64,000 nt of DNA from NCBI GenBank assembly GCA_018716875.1, contig DVJJ01000118.1, forward strand, positions 1 through 64,000. The letters run 5' to 3'. Origin of the DNA: Candidatus Avoscillospira avistercoris (GTDB taxonomy: Bacteria; Bacillota; Clostridia; Oscillospirales; Oscillospiraceae). Shown one piece after another: positions 51,813-59,942 of the stretch (position 1 is its first letter; each line of letters opens with the position of its first letter). A model generated the notes under the pieces. It was given only the letters and a program-made list of their open reading frames with translations. It was not told the DNA's origin and did no database searches. The position numbers were made by a program, and so were the translations under genes.

Positions 51813-52493
51813 TTACGCCAACTTCTGCTGCATGGCCGAAAGCTGGGTCACATAGCTGAAGTCGTATACCTTGCCGTCCACCAGGGCCGCAAAGCCGCCG
51901 ATGAGGGAGGAGTCGATCTCGGTGGTCAGCTCCAGATGACAGCCCAGGAGCCGCTCCAGACGGTCGATGATGGCGGACAGCTGTTCGGCGTCGCAGGGAG
52001 CGGCCAGCTTCAGGATGCCCTTGCGGGAGCCCTCCTTGGGAGCGGACACCAGGATGTTGCGGCGGGCCTGCTCGTCAAAGCGCAGGACACGGCCGGCCAT
52101 ATCCACGGCCAGATCGGCCAGTTCGCCCTTGACCTCGTCCATGGCGCGCTGCTTCTCAAGGGCGGCTTCGCTGCGGGCCTTGGCCAAAATCTGGTCGGCT
52201 TCGGTCTTGGCCTCGTCAATGACCTGCTGGCCCACGGCCTGAGCCTTTTTGCGGCCGTCGGCAATCATCTGCTCACAGGTGGCCTGGACGTCCACCAGAC
52301 GGGCGTCATAATCGGCCTTGACCTTTTCGGCCTCGGCTTGCAGGCGCTGGGCCTCGGCCATTTCCTTTTGGACCCGCTCAGCGCGGGCGGCCATAAAGGC
52401 CGTTACCGGCTTCCAGATCAAAACGCGGAGCAGGCCGTAAATAATCAGAATATTGACCAGATGGATGGCAATATCAATGGGATGAATGTCCAA
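51813..52493 (-). CDS. atpFH: ATP synthase b-delta fusion with truncated delta
   Basis: A 226-residue protein. Residues 1-130 are a b subunit: a membrane helix (IDIAIHLVNILIIYGLLRVL) then a long helix (ARAERVQKEMAEAQRLQAEA). The last 75-90 residues are the delta C-terminal domain: VSAPKEGSRKGILKLAAP, LERLLGCHLELTTEIDSSLI and GGFAALVDGKVYDFSYVTQL. The delta N-terminal six-helix bundle (about 105 residues) that binds the alpha N-terminus is absent. Mycobacterial b-delta fusions keep the full delta; this one does not. No separate atpH is found in the operon. Confidence 0.9.
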   Translation of the reverse strand: MDIHPIDIAIHLVNILIIYGLLRVLIWKPVTAFMAARAERVQKEMAEAQRLQAEAEKVKADYDARLVDVQATCEQMIADGRKKAQAVGQQVIDEAKTEADQILAKARSEAALEKQRAMDEVKGELADLAVDMAGRVLRFDEQARRNILVSAPKEGSRKGILKLAAPCDAEQLSAIIDRLERLLGCHLELTTEIDSSLIGGFAALVDGKVYDFSYVTQLSAMQQKLA

Positions 52494-52538
52494 ATGTTAC
52501 CTCTCCTTTGCTGTAGAATGACGGGCGATGCCGCCGGA

Positions 52539-52763
52539 TCACATGGTGAACTTGATGATCAGAGCGGTGACAAAGCCGTAGATGGCGCAGGACTCGGTCA
52601 GGGCCAGGCCCAGCAGCAGGGTGGAGCTGATCTTGCCGGAGGCCTCAGGCTGACGGGCGGTGGCGTCGGCGGCCTTGCCGGTGGCGATGCCCATGCCGAG
52701 GCCAGCCAGGGCGCAGGGCAGCAGAGCCAGTGCAACAGCGATAGCAATCAATCCGGTTTCCAT
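52539..52763 (-). CDS. atpE: ATP synthase Fo subunit c
   Basis: A 74-residue two-helix proteolipid. The loop has the conserved ATARQPEASGKISS with R-Q-P, and helix 2 reads LGLALTESCAIYGFVTALI with the ion-binding Glu. The Glu-Ser and the Tyr five residues later are as in sodium-type c subunits, but the helix 1 Gln of that type is Met here (GMGIATGKAAD). The coupling ion is therefore not decided. It follows atpB by 51 bases. Confidence 0.95.
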   Translation of the reverse strand: METGLIAIAVALALLPCALAGLGMGIATGKAADATARQPEASGKISSTLLLGLALTESCAIYGFVTALIIKFTM

Positions 52764-52814
52764 GATAAAATTCCTCCAAAAATTATATAGTTTTCATTGA
52801 ATGGGTAAATGGGG

Positions 52815-53735
52815 TTATTCGACGGCTTCGCCGATGAAGGTCAGCGTCAGCGTCAGGAAGATATACGTCTGAATCAGGGGATGGAAGACGTTAAAATAGA
52901 GGCCCAGAACACTGGGGAAGCCGATGGCGGCGTTGCCCAGGGCCATGTACAGCAGTTCCATAACGATCATGCCGCCCAGCATATTGCCGAAGAGACGGCA
53001 GGCCAGGGACACGGGCACCGCCAGGTCGGAGACGATCTTGATGGGGAACACCACCGGCGTGGGCTTGGCCATGGACTTGATCCGGCCCACCAGACCTTTT
53101 TTCTTGAGGCCGAAGTAATTGATCATCACAAAGGTGATAATGGCCATGGCAAAGGTCAAGGTGATGTCGGCGGTGGGGGCGCGGACGCCCAGCAGTTCCA
53201 CCATGGCGGAGCACACCATATAGATGGCCAGGGCGAAGAGATAGGAGGGCAGATGGTCGCCCAGATCTCCCACACTGGTTTTGGTGAATTTGCAGACGGC
53301 TTCCACGCAGATCTCCAGAACATTCTGGATGCCCTTGGGCTGATCGGTCATGCGGGGGATGACGAGAATCCGCACCAGCAGCGCCAGCACCAGCAAGGCG
53401 GCCATAATGACCCAGGTGGTGATGACGGTCTCACTGAGGGAGTAGCCGCCCACATCGTACCGGGTGGCCCAAATGCTGACCTCGAATTCCTCCGACGGTA
53501 CGGAGCCGAAGACCAACTGCAAAATCCGTTCCAGCAGCAGCCAGCCGCCGGCGATGGTCAGTACCGTGGCCCAAAGCTTTTTCCGCTTCATGCGGCCCAG
53601 GGCGGCAGCGTTCTGTTCCAGCTGCGTTTTCCTTCGGAACCAGTCGGCCAGTACGGCGCGGCGCCAGAACCATCCGACCAGGGCCAGCACGAGACCCAAA
53701 GCCAGAAAGCCGTAGGTAACAATGGTTTCCTGCAA
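52815..53735 (-). CDS. atpB: ATP synthase Fo subunit a
   Basis: A 306-residue membrane protein, longer than common because of an N-terminal membrane segment (ETIVTYGFLALGLVLALVGW) and a basic linker. The core contains LFALAIYMVCSAMVELLGVR, FVMINYFGLKKKGLVGRIKS and SLACRLFGNMLGGMIVMELL with the essential Arg. The TTG at 53735 is chosen: GAAGGA lies nine bases upstream, six bases after the stop of the preceding gene. No ATG in this frame has a good site. Confidence 0.9.
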   Translation of the reverse strand: MQETIVTYGFLALGLVLALVGWFWRRAVLADWFRRKTQLEQNAAALGRMKRKKLWATVLTIAGGWLLLERILQLVFGSVPSEEFEVSIWATRYDVGGYSLSETVITTWVIMAALLVLALLVRILVIPRMTDQPKGIQNVLEICVEAVCKFTKTSVGDLGDHLPSYLFALAIYMVCSAMVELLGVRAPTADITLTFAMAIITFVMINYFGLKKKGLVGRIKSMAKPTPVVFPIKIVSDLAVPVSLACRLFGNMLGGMIVMELLYMALGNAAIGFPSVLGLYFNVFHPLIQTYIFLTLTLTFIGEAVE

Positions 53736-53740
53736 CGTTC

Positions 53741-54019
53741 TCAATCCTTCTTTCGATTGGTCTCTCTCAACCGATACCGCACGAAGCAGACCACGGCGCC
53801 GACGATCAAGATGGTGGACATAGTGACTGCGCAGGGCAGCAGTTGGGAGGCTTGCAGCAAGGCGCACAGAGCCAAACCGAAAAATGGACAAAAAAATTGC
53901 ACCGCAAAGGGCCAGATCTTCAGCCGTTGGGTGCACAGGGACCTTACGGCATAGATCAGCAGAAACAGCTGTAAAAAGCCAAAGGCCATACCTAATATAA
54001 CACCAATCACGGGCCTCAT
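53741..54019 (-). CDS. AtpI-like small membrane protein at the head of the atp operon
   Basis: A 92-residue protein with three hydrophobic helices (VIGVILGMAFGFLQLFLLIY, IWPFAVQFFCPFFGLALCAL, CAVTMSTILIVGAVVCFVRY) and a basic end. It is probably the AtpI/AtpZ-type protein commonly encoded first in atp operons, thought to aid c-ring assembly or magnesium uptake, though similarity cannot be judged without alignment. The ATG at 54019 has GGAGAGGAG close upstream. The atpB start is six bases after its stop. Confidence 0.75.
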   Translation of the reverse strand: MRPVIGVILGMAFGFLQLFLLIYAVRSLCTQRLKIWPFAVQFFCPFFGLALCALLQASQLLPCAVTMSTILIVGAVVCFVRYRLRETNRKKD

Positions 54020-54091
54020 GCTCCTCTCCACTGCGGCGCCTGAATATTCGGTGTGCCTGTCGTGTTGTTCACGTCTTTACTACAGTTTCTA

Positions 54092-54120
54092 GTTATACCA
54101 CTTTCTCCGGAAGCGGTCAA
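54092..54120 (-). promoter_or_regulatory. Predicted sigma-A promoter of the atp operon
   Basis: Minus strand TTGACC (54115-54120), 17 bases, TATAAC (54092-54097), about 72 bases before the first start codon. Confidence 0.72.
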
Positions 54121-54340
54121 TGGGGGACAAAAAAATCGAACGAAATCTTCACGAACTGCACAAAAGTAAACGGAGCGCAAACCGTTTTACGTAGTAAATT
54201 TTAACCCAAACCGATTCCTGCCCGGCCAGTCGGTATGCGGAAAAAAGTACCAGTCCGGCCAATACATTCCACTCCGTAGGGCGGAACCTGTTCTCCGCTG
54301 CCGGGGTGTACCATCGAGCATCCAAACCGTAGGGGATGGC
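54121..54340. other. Intergenic stretch without recognisable feature
   Basis: Between the atp promoter and hairpin element G I see no credible gene, terminator or repeat. Confidence 0.6.
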
Positions 54341-54572
54341 ATCTGATACGGCGTTGGCTGATGGTCCACGCCGTCCACCCCGCAGGGGCGGCGGCGCGGA
54401 CCATGGCCCTTGGCCGGGGATTGCGCCATCTGCGGATGGCGCTTTGGGACGCTTGGGGTGTTTCGCCCGCTGCGGCCAGCGGGAATTTCGCCCGCTGCGG
54501 CGGGCGACCAGAGGCTCTGCCTCTGGACTCCGCGATTTTTTGAAAAAAATCGAGTAAAACTTTTAACTTTTT
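54341..54572. repeat. Dispersed multi-hairpin element, copy G
   Basis: In plus-strand order: a hairpin from ATGGTCCACGCCGTCC to its partner GGCGGCGCGGACCAT, a GGCC module, GCGCCATCTGCGGATGGCGC, a CGCCCGCTGCGG variant with an incomplete arm, CGCCCGCTGCGGCGGGCG, AGAGGCTCTGCCTCT, CGATTTTTTGAAAAAAATCG and GTAAAACTTTTA. It ends six bases from the stop of the RluA gene. Orientation is the same as B and D, opposite to A, E and F. Confidence 0.9.
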
Positions 54573-54577
54573 AAATT

Positions 54578-55213
54578 TTACAGAAATCGGGTCCAGGGGT
54601 CCAGGGACGGCGGCGGCGCGGTTACAGTCATGGGTGCTCCCGTGACCGGATGGAAAAAGGACACGCTATGGGACCAGAGACACATGGGAAATTCGTCCGG
54701 CTCCGACCAATATTTCCGGTCCCCGGCCAACGGCATCCCCCGCCCGGAAAATTGTGCCCGAATCTGATGGGTCCGGCCGGTCCGCAGGCGGATTTCCACC
54801 AGACTGAGACCGTCCACAGTTCCTTTGGTTTCATAATCGAGTATGGCCTCCTGAACGCCCTTTTCCAGGTGGTGGACGATATACGTTTTCCGCTCCCGCT
54901 TATCCCGCAGCAGCAGGTCCGTCAGCGTTCCGGCAGGCTCCGGCGGTACGCCGTGAATCACGGCCAGATACGTTTTATCGAACCGCCGGTCCCGGATTTG
55001 AGTCGACAAAGCAGAGGCCGCCTCCGCCGACCGGGCCAGGACCATCACGCCGCTGACCACCCGGTCCAGCCGGTGGACCGTCCGGATACAGTCGGTGTGC
55101 AGCGCCGCCCGCACCAGCTCCGGCATTCCGCCCGGCTCGTCGGTGGACAGGACCCCGGCGGGCTTGACGGCCACGCACAGATGGTCGTCCACATACAAAA
55201 ACTCCACGCTCAT
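54578..55213 (-). CDS. RluA-family pseudouridine synthase
   Basis: A 211-residue protein without an S4 domain. VHRLDRVVSGVMVLARS contains the H-R-L-D catalytic Asp motif, KTYLAVIHGVPPEPAGTLTD follows, and RLRTGRTHQIRAQFSGRGMP is the second conserved block. The family modifies uridine in rRNA or tRNA; which base is unknown. It overlaps the MBL hydrolase gene by four bases. Confidence 0.93.
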   Translation of the reverse strand: MSVEFLYVDDHLCVAVKPAGVLSTDEPGGMPELVRAALHTDCIRTVHRLDRVVSGVMVLARSAEAASALSTQIRDRRFDKTYLAVIHGVPPEPAGTLTDLLLRDKRERKTYIVHHLEKGVQEAILDYETKGTVDGLSLVEIRLRTGRTHQIRAQFSGRGMPLAGDRKYWSEPDEFPMCLWSHSVSFFHPVTGAPMTVTAPPPSLDPWTRFL

Positions 55214-55899
55214 ACCTCCCTGGGGCGGTCATCCAGAATGCACAGCCGCCCCTGCCAGGGGCCGGGGGTCTGCTGCAATGTCTCCAGAATGGACGGGTCC
55301 CATCTGTAGTGAATGGGGACGAGACAGGGACAGTCGTTGTGGGCGGCAAAATATTCGATGCCCCGGAGACCGTCGGCTTCCTGCCGCGGGTCCACGGGCA
55401 AAAAGGCCACATCCAGATGGACGCCCGCCAGCCGCTCCATTTCCCGTTTGTAGGCCGTTTCCATGGCCTGATTGTCCCGGTCCGGCTCCCCGGACCAGTG
55501 CCACCAGTGGAGATCGCCGCTGTGATAGATGGTATGGCCGTCACAGGTCACCACAAAGGCCACCCCCTGGTCCGTGGAACGGAGGGTGGAGACGGTGAGA
55601 CCCGGCAGCTCCAGCGTCCGGCGGGGGCCAATCCGATGGCAGCCGTCCACCGGCGGGATGTCGTCGGACAGGACATAGGCGATGTCTGGAAAGGCTTCTT
55701 TCCAGGTGAGAATGGCCCGGTTGAAGTGGTCATAGTGGCTGTGGGACGCAAAGACCGTCACCGGTTTCTTCACCCGCTGCAACAGGGCCGGGACGCCGCC
55801 GGGCAGCGTGTCCTGGTAATAGTCGAAAATCAGCAGATGGTTTTCCGTCTCCACGGCTACGCCGCTGTGATAGAGATAGTACAGTTTCATGGGCGTCAC
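55210..55899 (-). CDS. MBL-fold metal-dependent hydrolase
   Basis: A 229-residue metallo-beta-lactamase-fold protein. ASHSHYDHFNRAI carries the HxHxDH-type metal motif (as HSHYDH), VTCDGHTIYHSGDLHWWHWS carries the later metal Asp, and CPCLVPIHYRWD carries a further His. It resembles UlaG/RomA-like hydrolases of unclear substrate. It overlaps its neighbours by four bases on both sides, so three genes form a coupled unit. Confidence 0.9.
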   Translation of the reverse strand: MTPMKLYYLYHSGVAVETENHLLIFDYYQDTLPGGVPALLQRVKKPVTVFASHSHYDHFNRAILTWKEAFPDIAYVLSDDIPPVDGCHRIGPRRTLELPGLTVSTLRSTDQGVAFVVTCDGHTIYHSGDLHWWHWSGEPDRDNQAMETAYKREMERLAGVHLDVAFLPVDPRQEADGLRGIEYFAAHNDCPCLVPIHYRWDPSILETLQQTPGPWQGRLCILDDRPREV

Positions 55900-56264
55900 T
55901 TGGCCGGGACAATCTCAATCCAGTAGCCGTCGGGATCCTGGACGAAATAGATGCCCATGGCGGGGTTCTCATAGCAGATAATGCCCATTTTTTCGTGGCG
56001 GGCGTGGACGGCGTCGTAATCATCCACCCGCAGGGCCAGATGGTATTCCAGTTCACCCAGATTGTAGGGCTCAGTCCGCTCCCGCAGCCAGGTCAGCTCC
56101 AGCTGAAAGCCCGTCTCTCCGTCGCCCAGGTACACCAGCTTGAAAGAGCCGTCGTTGGCGTTCTTTTCCCGGACGGGATGAAAGTCAAAGGCGTCGGCAT
56201 AGAACCGGAGACTCCGCTCCAGGTCCAGAACGTTGAAGTTGAAGTGGTCAAAGCGCATGGCCAT
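55896..56264 (-). CDS. VOC-superfamily protein (glyoxalase I-like)
   Basis: A 122-residue single VOC domain pair. MRFDHFNFNVLDLERSLRFY begins the first beta-alpha-beta unit, and GIYFVQDPDGYWIEIVPAK ends the second with the D-P-(D/E)-G-Y-x-I-E motif of lactoylglutathione lyases. The metal-binding positions (His near residue 5, Glu near 56, His near 75, Glu near 118) look present. It may detoxify methylglyoxal. Confidence 0.88.
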   Translation of the reverse strand: MAMRFDHFNFNVLDLERSLRFYADAFDFHPVREKNANDGSFKLVYLGDGETGFQLELTWLRERTEPYNLGELEYHLALRVDDYDAVHARHEKMGIICYENPAMGIYFVQDPDGYWIEIVPAK

Positions 56265-56423
56265 AAGATAACTCTCCTTTGTTCCATATATGGGATATCA
56301 CCAGTGTACCACAGGCCGCGGCGGCCATCAATGGGCCGCTGTCAAAAACCTTGCTTTTTGGTGTGATTTTAAAAAACCACATAAAACAACACCAAAAAAC
56401 GGGAAAACTTTTCGCGGCTTTGC

Positions 56424-56451
56424 TTGCATTTTTGTGGGATTGTGTTATAAT
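56424..56451 (+). promoter_or_regulatory. Predicted sigma-A promoter of metVF
   Basis: TTGCAT (56424-56429), 16 bases, TATAAT (56446-56451), 60 bases before the start codon, which has AAGGAGAAG upstream. Confidence 0.6.
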
Positions 56452-56510
56452 CCTGTAAGATAGAACCTGTTCGGTCTGCACAGTGCGGAACAGTAAAGGA
56501 GAAGAACAAC

Positions 56511-57152
56511 ATGATCGTCACGAAAAAAAAGCCCATCGAAGAATTGATGGCCATGCTCGGTGATGCCAAAAAAATCGCCATTATCGGCTGCGGCAGCTGC
56601 GCCACGGCCTGCGCCACCGGCGGCGAAAAGGAAGTGGCCGAGCTGAAGAAGTATCTGGAGAGCCAGGGCCGCACAGTGGTGGCTACGGCCATGTCCGACT
56701 ACTGCTGCATGAACCTGACCACCAAGGGCAAGGTCAAGGGCTTCGACGCTGCCGGCGCCGAGGCGGTGGTATGTATGGCCTGCGGCGACGGTACCCAGGT
56801 GGTGGCCGCCAACGTCAAGGCTCCTACATACCCGGCCAATAACACCATGTTCCTGGGCGAGGCTGTCAAGTTCGGTCTGTTTGAGGAAGCATGTCATCTG
56901 TGCGGTAACTGCGTCCTGGGCGAGACCGGCGGCATCTGCCCCATTACCCGCTGTGCCAAATCCCTGGTCAACGGCCCCTGCGGCGGTTCCAAGAACGGCA
57001 AGTGCGAGGTCAATCCCGAGAACGACTGCGCCTGGATTGCCATCTATAAGCGTCTGGAGCAGCAGGGCCGTCTGGATAATCTGTCCAAGACCCGCGCTGA
57101 CAAGGGCTATGAGGATGTAGCCTATCCGAGAACCATCAACATCAGGGGGTAA
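56511..57152 (+). CDS. metV: Methylenetetrahydrofolate reductase C-terminal-type zinc protein MetV
   Basis: A 213-residue cysteine-rich protein of the MTHFR-C family. GCGSCATACATGGEKEVAEL (about residues 26-45) and EACHLCGNCVLGETGGICPI (about 125-144) carry cysteine clusters, and LVNGPCGGSKNGKCEVNPEN is the signature end. MetV pairs with MetF in the acetogen-type methylene-THF reductase. It is co-transcribed with metF, six bases away. No RnfC2 or HdrA-like partner is next to it. Confidence 0.92.
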   Translation: MIVTKKKPIEELMAMLGDAKKIAIIGCGSCATACATGGEKEVAELKKYLESQGRTVVATAMSDYCCMNLTTKGKVKGFDAAGAEAVVCMACGDGTQVVAANVKAPTYPANNTMFLGEAVKFGLFEEACHLCGNCVLGETGGICPITRCAKSLVNGPCGGSKNGKCEVNPENDCAWIAIYKRLEQQGRLDNLSKTRADKGYEDVAYPRTINIRG

Positions 57153-57158
57153 GGGAAC

Positions 57159-58085
57159 ATGAGTCTTCTGGAAAAAGCACTGGAGAGCGGCAAATTCGGC
57201 GTCACCGCCGAGATGGCTCCTCCCAAGGGATATGATTTCACCAAGCAGCTGGAGGACGCCCAGCTTTTGAGCGGCAAGGTCCACGGCGTCAACGTCACCG
57301 ATATGCAGTCCGCCAGCCTCAAGGCGTCCTCTCTGGGTCTGTGCATCAAGCTGAAGCAGGCCGGTGTGGAGCCGATTTTGCAGGTCACCGGCCGTGACCG
57401 CAGCCGTATGGCCATCATGGCCGATATGCTGTCCGCCGCCGCCTTTGGCATTGACACCATGCTGGCCCTCACCGGCGACCACCCGGTTGTCGGTGACTGC
57501 AAGCAGTCCAAGCCCGTCTATGACCTGGATTCTGTGGGCATCCTCAATATGCTGTCCACCATGGAAGTCACCGACCGTGACTGCGGCGGCAACGAGCTGG
57601 ACGGCGGCGCGCCCCGGTTCTACAAGGGCGCTGCGGTGACCCCCGTCTATGAGCCTATCCAGCTGCAAATCAACAAGCTGCGCCAGAAGGTGGACGCCGG
57701 CGCCAAGTACATCCAGACCCAGGGCATCTTTGATATGGAGAGTCTCAAGCGCTTCCTGGATTTGGTCGATAAGGCCAACATCAAGTGCCACATCATGGCC
57801 GGTATCATCCCCCTGAAGGCCGCCGGTATGGCAAAGTATATGAATGCCAACGTCCCCGGCATTGCCGTGCCCCAGGATATGATTGACCGCCTGGAAGCTG
57901 CCGCCGCCGAGGGCAAGGAAAAGGGTGTCAAGGGCCTGCCCATGCAGCTGGGCATTGAGATGGCCGCCGAGTTCATCGCCAAGATTCACGATGAGAAGAT
58001 TTGTGACGGTGTCCATATTATGGCTATCGGTGCCGAAAAGAATGTACCCACCATTCTGGAAAAGGCCGGTATTACCATCGAATAA
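57159..58085 (+). CDS. metF: Methylenetetrahydrofolate reductase MetF
   Basis: A 308-residue TIM-barrel FAD enzyme. FGVTAEMAPPKGYDFTKQLE is the N-terminal catalytic Glu region, LQVTGRDRSRMAIMADMLSA the folate-binding block, LALTGDHPV the FAD/folate site, and QTQGIFDMESLKRFLDLVDK follows. It reduces 5,10-methylene-THF to 5-methyl-THF, feeding the methyl branch of one-carbon metabolism. It sits in an operon with metV and ends at a strong terminator. Confidence 0.95.
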   Translation: MSLLEKALESGKFGVTAEMAPPKGYDFTKQLEDAQLLSGKVHGVNVTDMQSASLKASSLGLCIKLKQAGVEPILQVTGRDRSRMAIMADMLSAAAFGIDTMLALTGDHPVVGDCKQSKPVYDLDSVGILNMLSTMEVTDRDCGGNELDGGAPRFYKGAAVTPVYEPIQLQINKLRQKVDAGAKYIQTQGIFDMESLKRFLDLVDKANIKCHIMAGIIPLKAAGMAKYMNANVPGIAVPQDMIDRLEAAAAEGKEKGVKGLPMQLGIEMAAEFIAKIHDEKICDGVHIMAIGAEKNVPTILEKAGITIE

Positions 58086-58101
58086 ATCACGAAACCGCAG
58101 A

Positions 58102-58132
58102 AAAAACAGCCATCGATCGATGGCTGTTTTTT
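58102..58132. terminator. Bidirectional intrinsic terminator
   Basis: AAAAAACAGCCATCGAT and ATCGATGGCTGTTTTTT form a nearly loopless palindrome, ending both metVF (plus) and the TSUP gene (minus, stop at 58135). Confidence 0.9.
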
Positions 58133-58134
58133 GT

Positions 58135-58893
58135 TTAGATCATATCGGTGAGAACCTTAATCGCCAACAGCGCCAGAGCTACGATGACCACGGGCCGCAC
58201 GATTTTTGCGCCGTTACGGATGGTCAATCCCGCGCCCACATAGTGTCCGGCAAAGGAAGCCACTGAAGCAATCAGACCAACCGCCCAATACACTTCACCA
58301 TACAGCACGGCGGTAATCAGGGAGCCGATGCCCGAGGCCAGGTTGACCACCTTCACATTGCCCGACGCCGTCCGCACATCCATCTGACCCAGACCCGTGA
58401 AAATCAGCAGCAGGAACGTGCCGGTACCGGGTCCGTAAAACCCATCATAGGCGCCGATGACCAGAGACGCGCTCAGGACAATGGTCCGTTGACGGCGGCG
58501 GTCGATATCGCCGGGGACCTCCCGGAAGCTCCGCTGCCGCAGTACCACGATGGCTACCACCGGCAGCACCACCAGCAGCAGAGATTGGAGATACTGCTCA
58601 GGAATCAACAGCTGCAAGCGGGTGCCGCCCATGCTGCCCAGCAGCGCCATGACGATGGAGGGAACGGCCAGCTTCCAGTCAATGTATCCGTTGCGGATGT
58701 ACCGGCCCACCGAGGCCAGAGAACCGAGGGACGCAGAGATTTTATTGGTGCCCAGAGCCGCGTGCATGGGCAGCCCCGCCAGCAGATAGGTGGGGACGGA
58801 GATAATGCCGCCGCCTCCGGCGATGGCGTCCAGAAAGGATGCCAGAAAAACGCCGCCGCAGGCGATAAGCACCATGGAAAGCGTCAGCTCCAT
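58135..58893 (-). CDS. TSUP (TauE/SafE) family permease
   Basis: A 252-residue protein with about eight hydrophobic helices. FLASFLDAIAGGGGIISVPT at the N-terminus is the family signature, ALGTNKISASLGSLASVGRY follows, and GFYGPGTGTFLLLIFTGLGQ is the second-half repeat. The family exports or imports sulfite, sulfoacetate or related anions; the substrate is not evident. It starts one base after the HAD stop, so the two are translationally coupled. Confidence 0.92.
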   Translation of the reverse strand: MELTLSMVLIACGGVFLASFLDAIAGGGGIISVPTYLLAGLPMHAALGTNKISASLGSLASVGRYIRNGYIDWKLAVPSIVMALLGSMGGTRLQLLIPEQYLQSLLLVVLPVVAIVVLRQRSFREVPGDIDRRRQRTIVLSASLVIGAYDGFYGPGTGTFLLLIFTGLGQMDVRTASGNVKVVNLASGIGSLITAVLYGEVYWAVGLIASVASFAGHYVGAGLTIRNGAKIVRPVVIVALALLAIKVLTDMI

Positions 58894-58894
58894 C

Positions 58895-59725
58895 TTACAG
58901 CCGTTCCACGCCGGGCAGACTGTTGAGGACCTTGGCTACGCCGTCGTTGTCGTTGGTGTCCGTCAGCCGGTGGGCCAGCGCCTTGGCCTCGTCGCTGCCG
59001 TTGGCCATGACCACCGCCGTACCGGCATAGCGCAGCATGCCCAAATCGTTGCCGCTGTCGCCAATGGCCATCACCTGTTCCCGGCTCAGGCCCAGATGTT
59101 CCGCCAGACGGGCCACACCTACGCCCTTGTGGATGCCGCGGGCCGTCATATCCAGGTCCACCGGGTCGGAGGTACACAGGTCCACGCCCTTCAGTTTCCC
59201 CAGCCGGACCTGGGCCGCGTCCCGTGCTTCGCCGGTAGGGAAGTAGAGGTGCAGCTTTGTCACCGGCTCCTGCAACGTTTCCAGCCAGTGGTCATAATCG
59301 TCCACGCCCCGCCGTGTCTCATGGAGGGTGTGATTGCCGCAGGCGTCTTCAAACCGGGGCACTTCCGCCAGCCGGTCCGTGGGAATGTAGATTTCACCGC
59401 CGCAGTTGACCTCAAACAGTATGTCTTCCTGGCGCAGCTGACGCCATGCTTCCTGTATCAACGACAGGGGGACGGGGGAAAAATGAAGATAGGTGTTGGT
59501 CCGCAGGTCCAGCACAAAGGCGCCGGTGTTGCCCACCAGATAGTGGACCTGGGGCAGCTGAGCCAGCAGATGACGGGTTTCGGACAGGGTGCGGCCCGAG
59601 GCAATGACCACTTCCAGTCCGCGCTCCGCGGCGGCGGCCACCGCTTCAATGGTGGCGGGAGACAAGGTGCGGACGGTGCGCAGCAGCGTACCGTCCAGAT
59701 CGACGGCAATCAATCGAGTTTCCAT
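58895..59725 (-). CDS. Cof-type HAD-IIB phosphatase
   Basis: A 276-residue protein. LIAVDLDGTLLRT is HAD motif I, and VMAIGDSGNDLGMLRYAGTA is motif IV with the catalytic Asp pair; IASGRTLSE is motif II. The family dephosphorylates sugar phosphates and other small phosphoesters. The ATG at 59725 has AAGAAGGAG upstream; a longer frame from 59773 is less likely. Confidence 0.93.
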   Translation of the reverse strand: METRLIAVDLDGTLLRTVRTLSPATIEAVAAAAERGLEVVIASGRTLSETRHLLAQLPQVHYLVGNTGAFVLDLRTNTYLHFSPVPLSLIQEAWRQLRQEDILFEVNCGGEIYIPTDRLAEVPRFEDACGNHTLHETRRGVDDYDHWLETLQEPVTKLHLYFPTGEARDAAQVRLGKLKGVDLCTSDPVDLDMTARGIHKGVGVARLAEHLGLSREQVMAIGDSGNDLGMLRYAGTAVVMANGSDEAKALAHRLTDTNDNDGVAKVLNSLPGVERL

Positions 59726-59845
59726 GGCGTGCTCCTTCTTCAATGGGAAATGGCGGCAATCCTCCTGCCGCAATCGGAGCTATTTTACCATTCACTGTGT
59801 CAAAAGACAAGAAAGAAGTACAGAGTATTTACAATTTATTCTTTT

Positions 59846-59851
59846 ATTATA
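59846..59851 (-). promoter_or_regulatory. Minus 10 hexamer for the HAD-TSUP operon
   Basis: Minus strand TATAAT. The minus 35 is weak. It lies 14 bases from the opposite-strand TATAAT of secA, so the two promoters face away from each other. Confidence 0.45.
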
Positions 59852-59864
59852 GCATTCGTTGTGT

Positions 59865-59870
59865 TATAAT
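59865..59870 (+). promoter_or_regulatory. Minus 10 hexamer for secA
   Basis: Plus strand TATAAT, 72 bases before the start codon. No strong minus 35 is evident at 17 bases. Confidence 0.5.
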
Positions 59871-59942
59871 GCTTTGATGAAAATTTATTTATAATGCGAT
59901 TTCATGCCGTTTCGGCATTTGATAACGAAAGGTGAAACAGCA

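Noticed and set aside
54361-54543. Small frames in the hairpin elements (also 47298-47492, 32635-32853, 21443-22651) giving similar Arg/Leu-rich peptides
   Set aside because: The similarity reflects shared repeat DNA. The frames lack ribosome sites and start at unrelated places, and the palindromic constraint explains their conservation.
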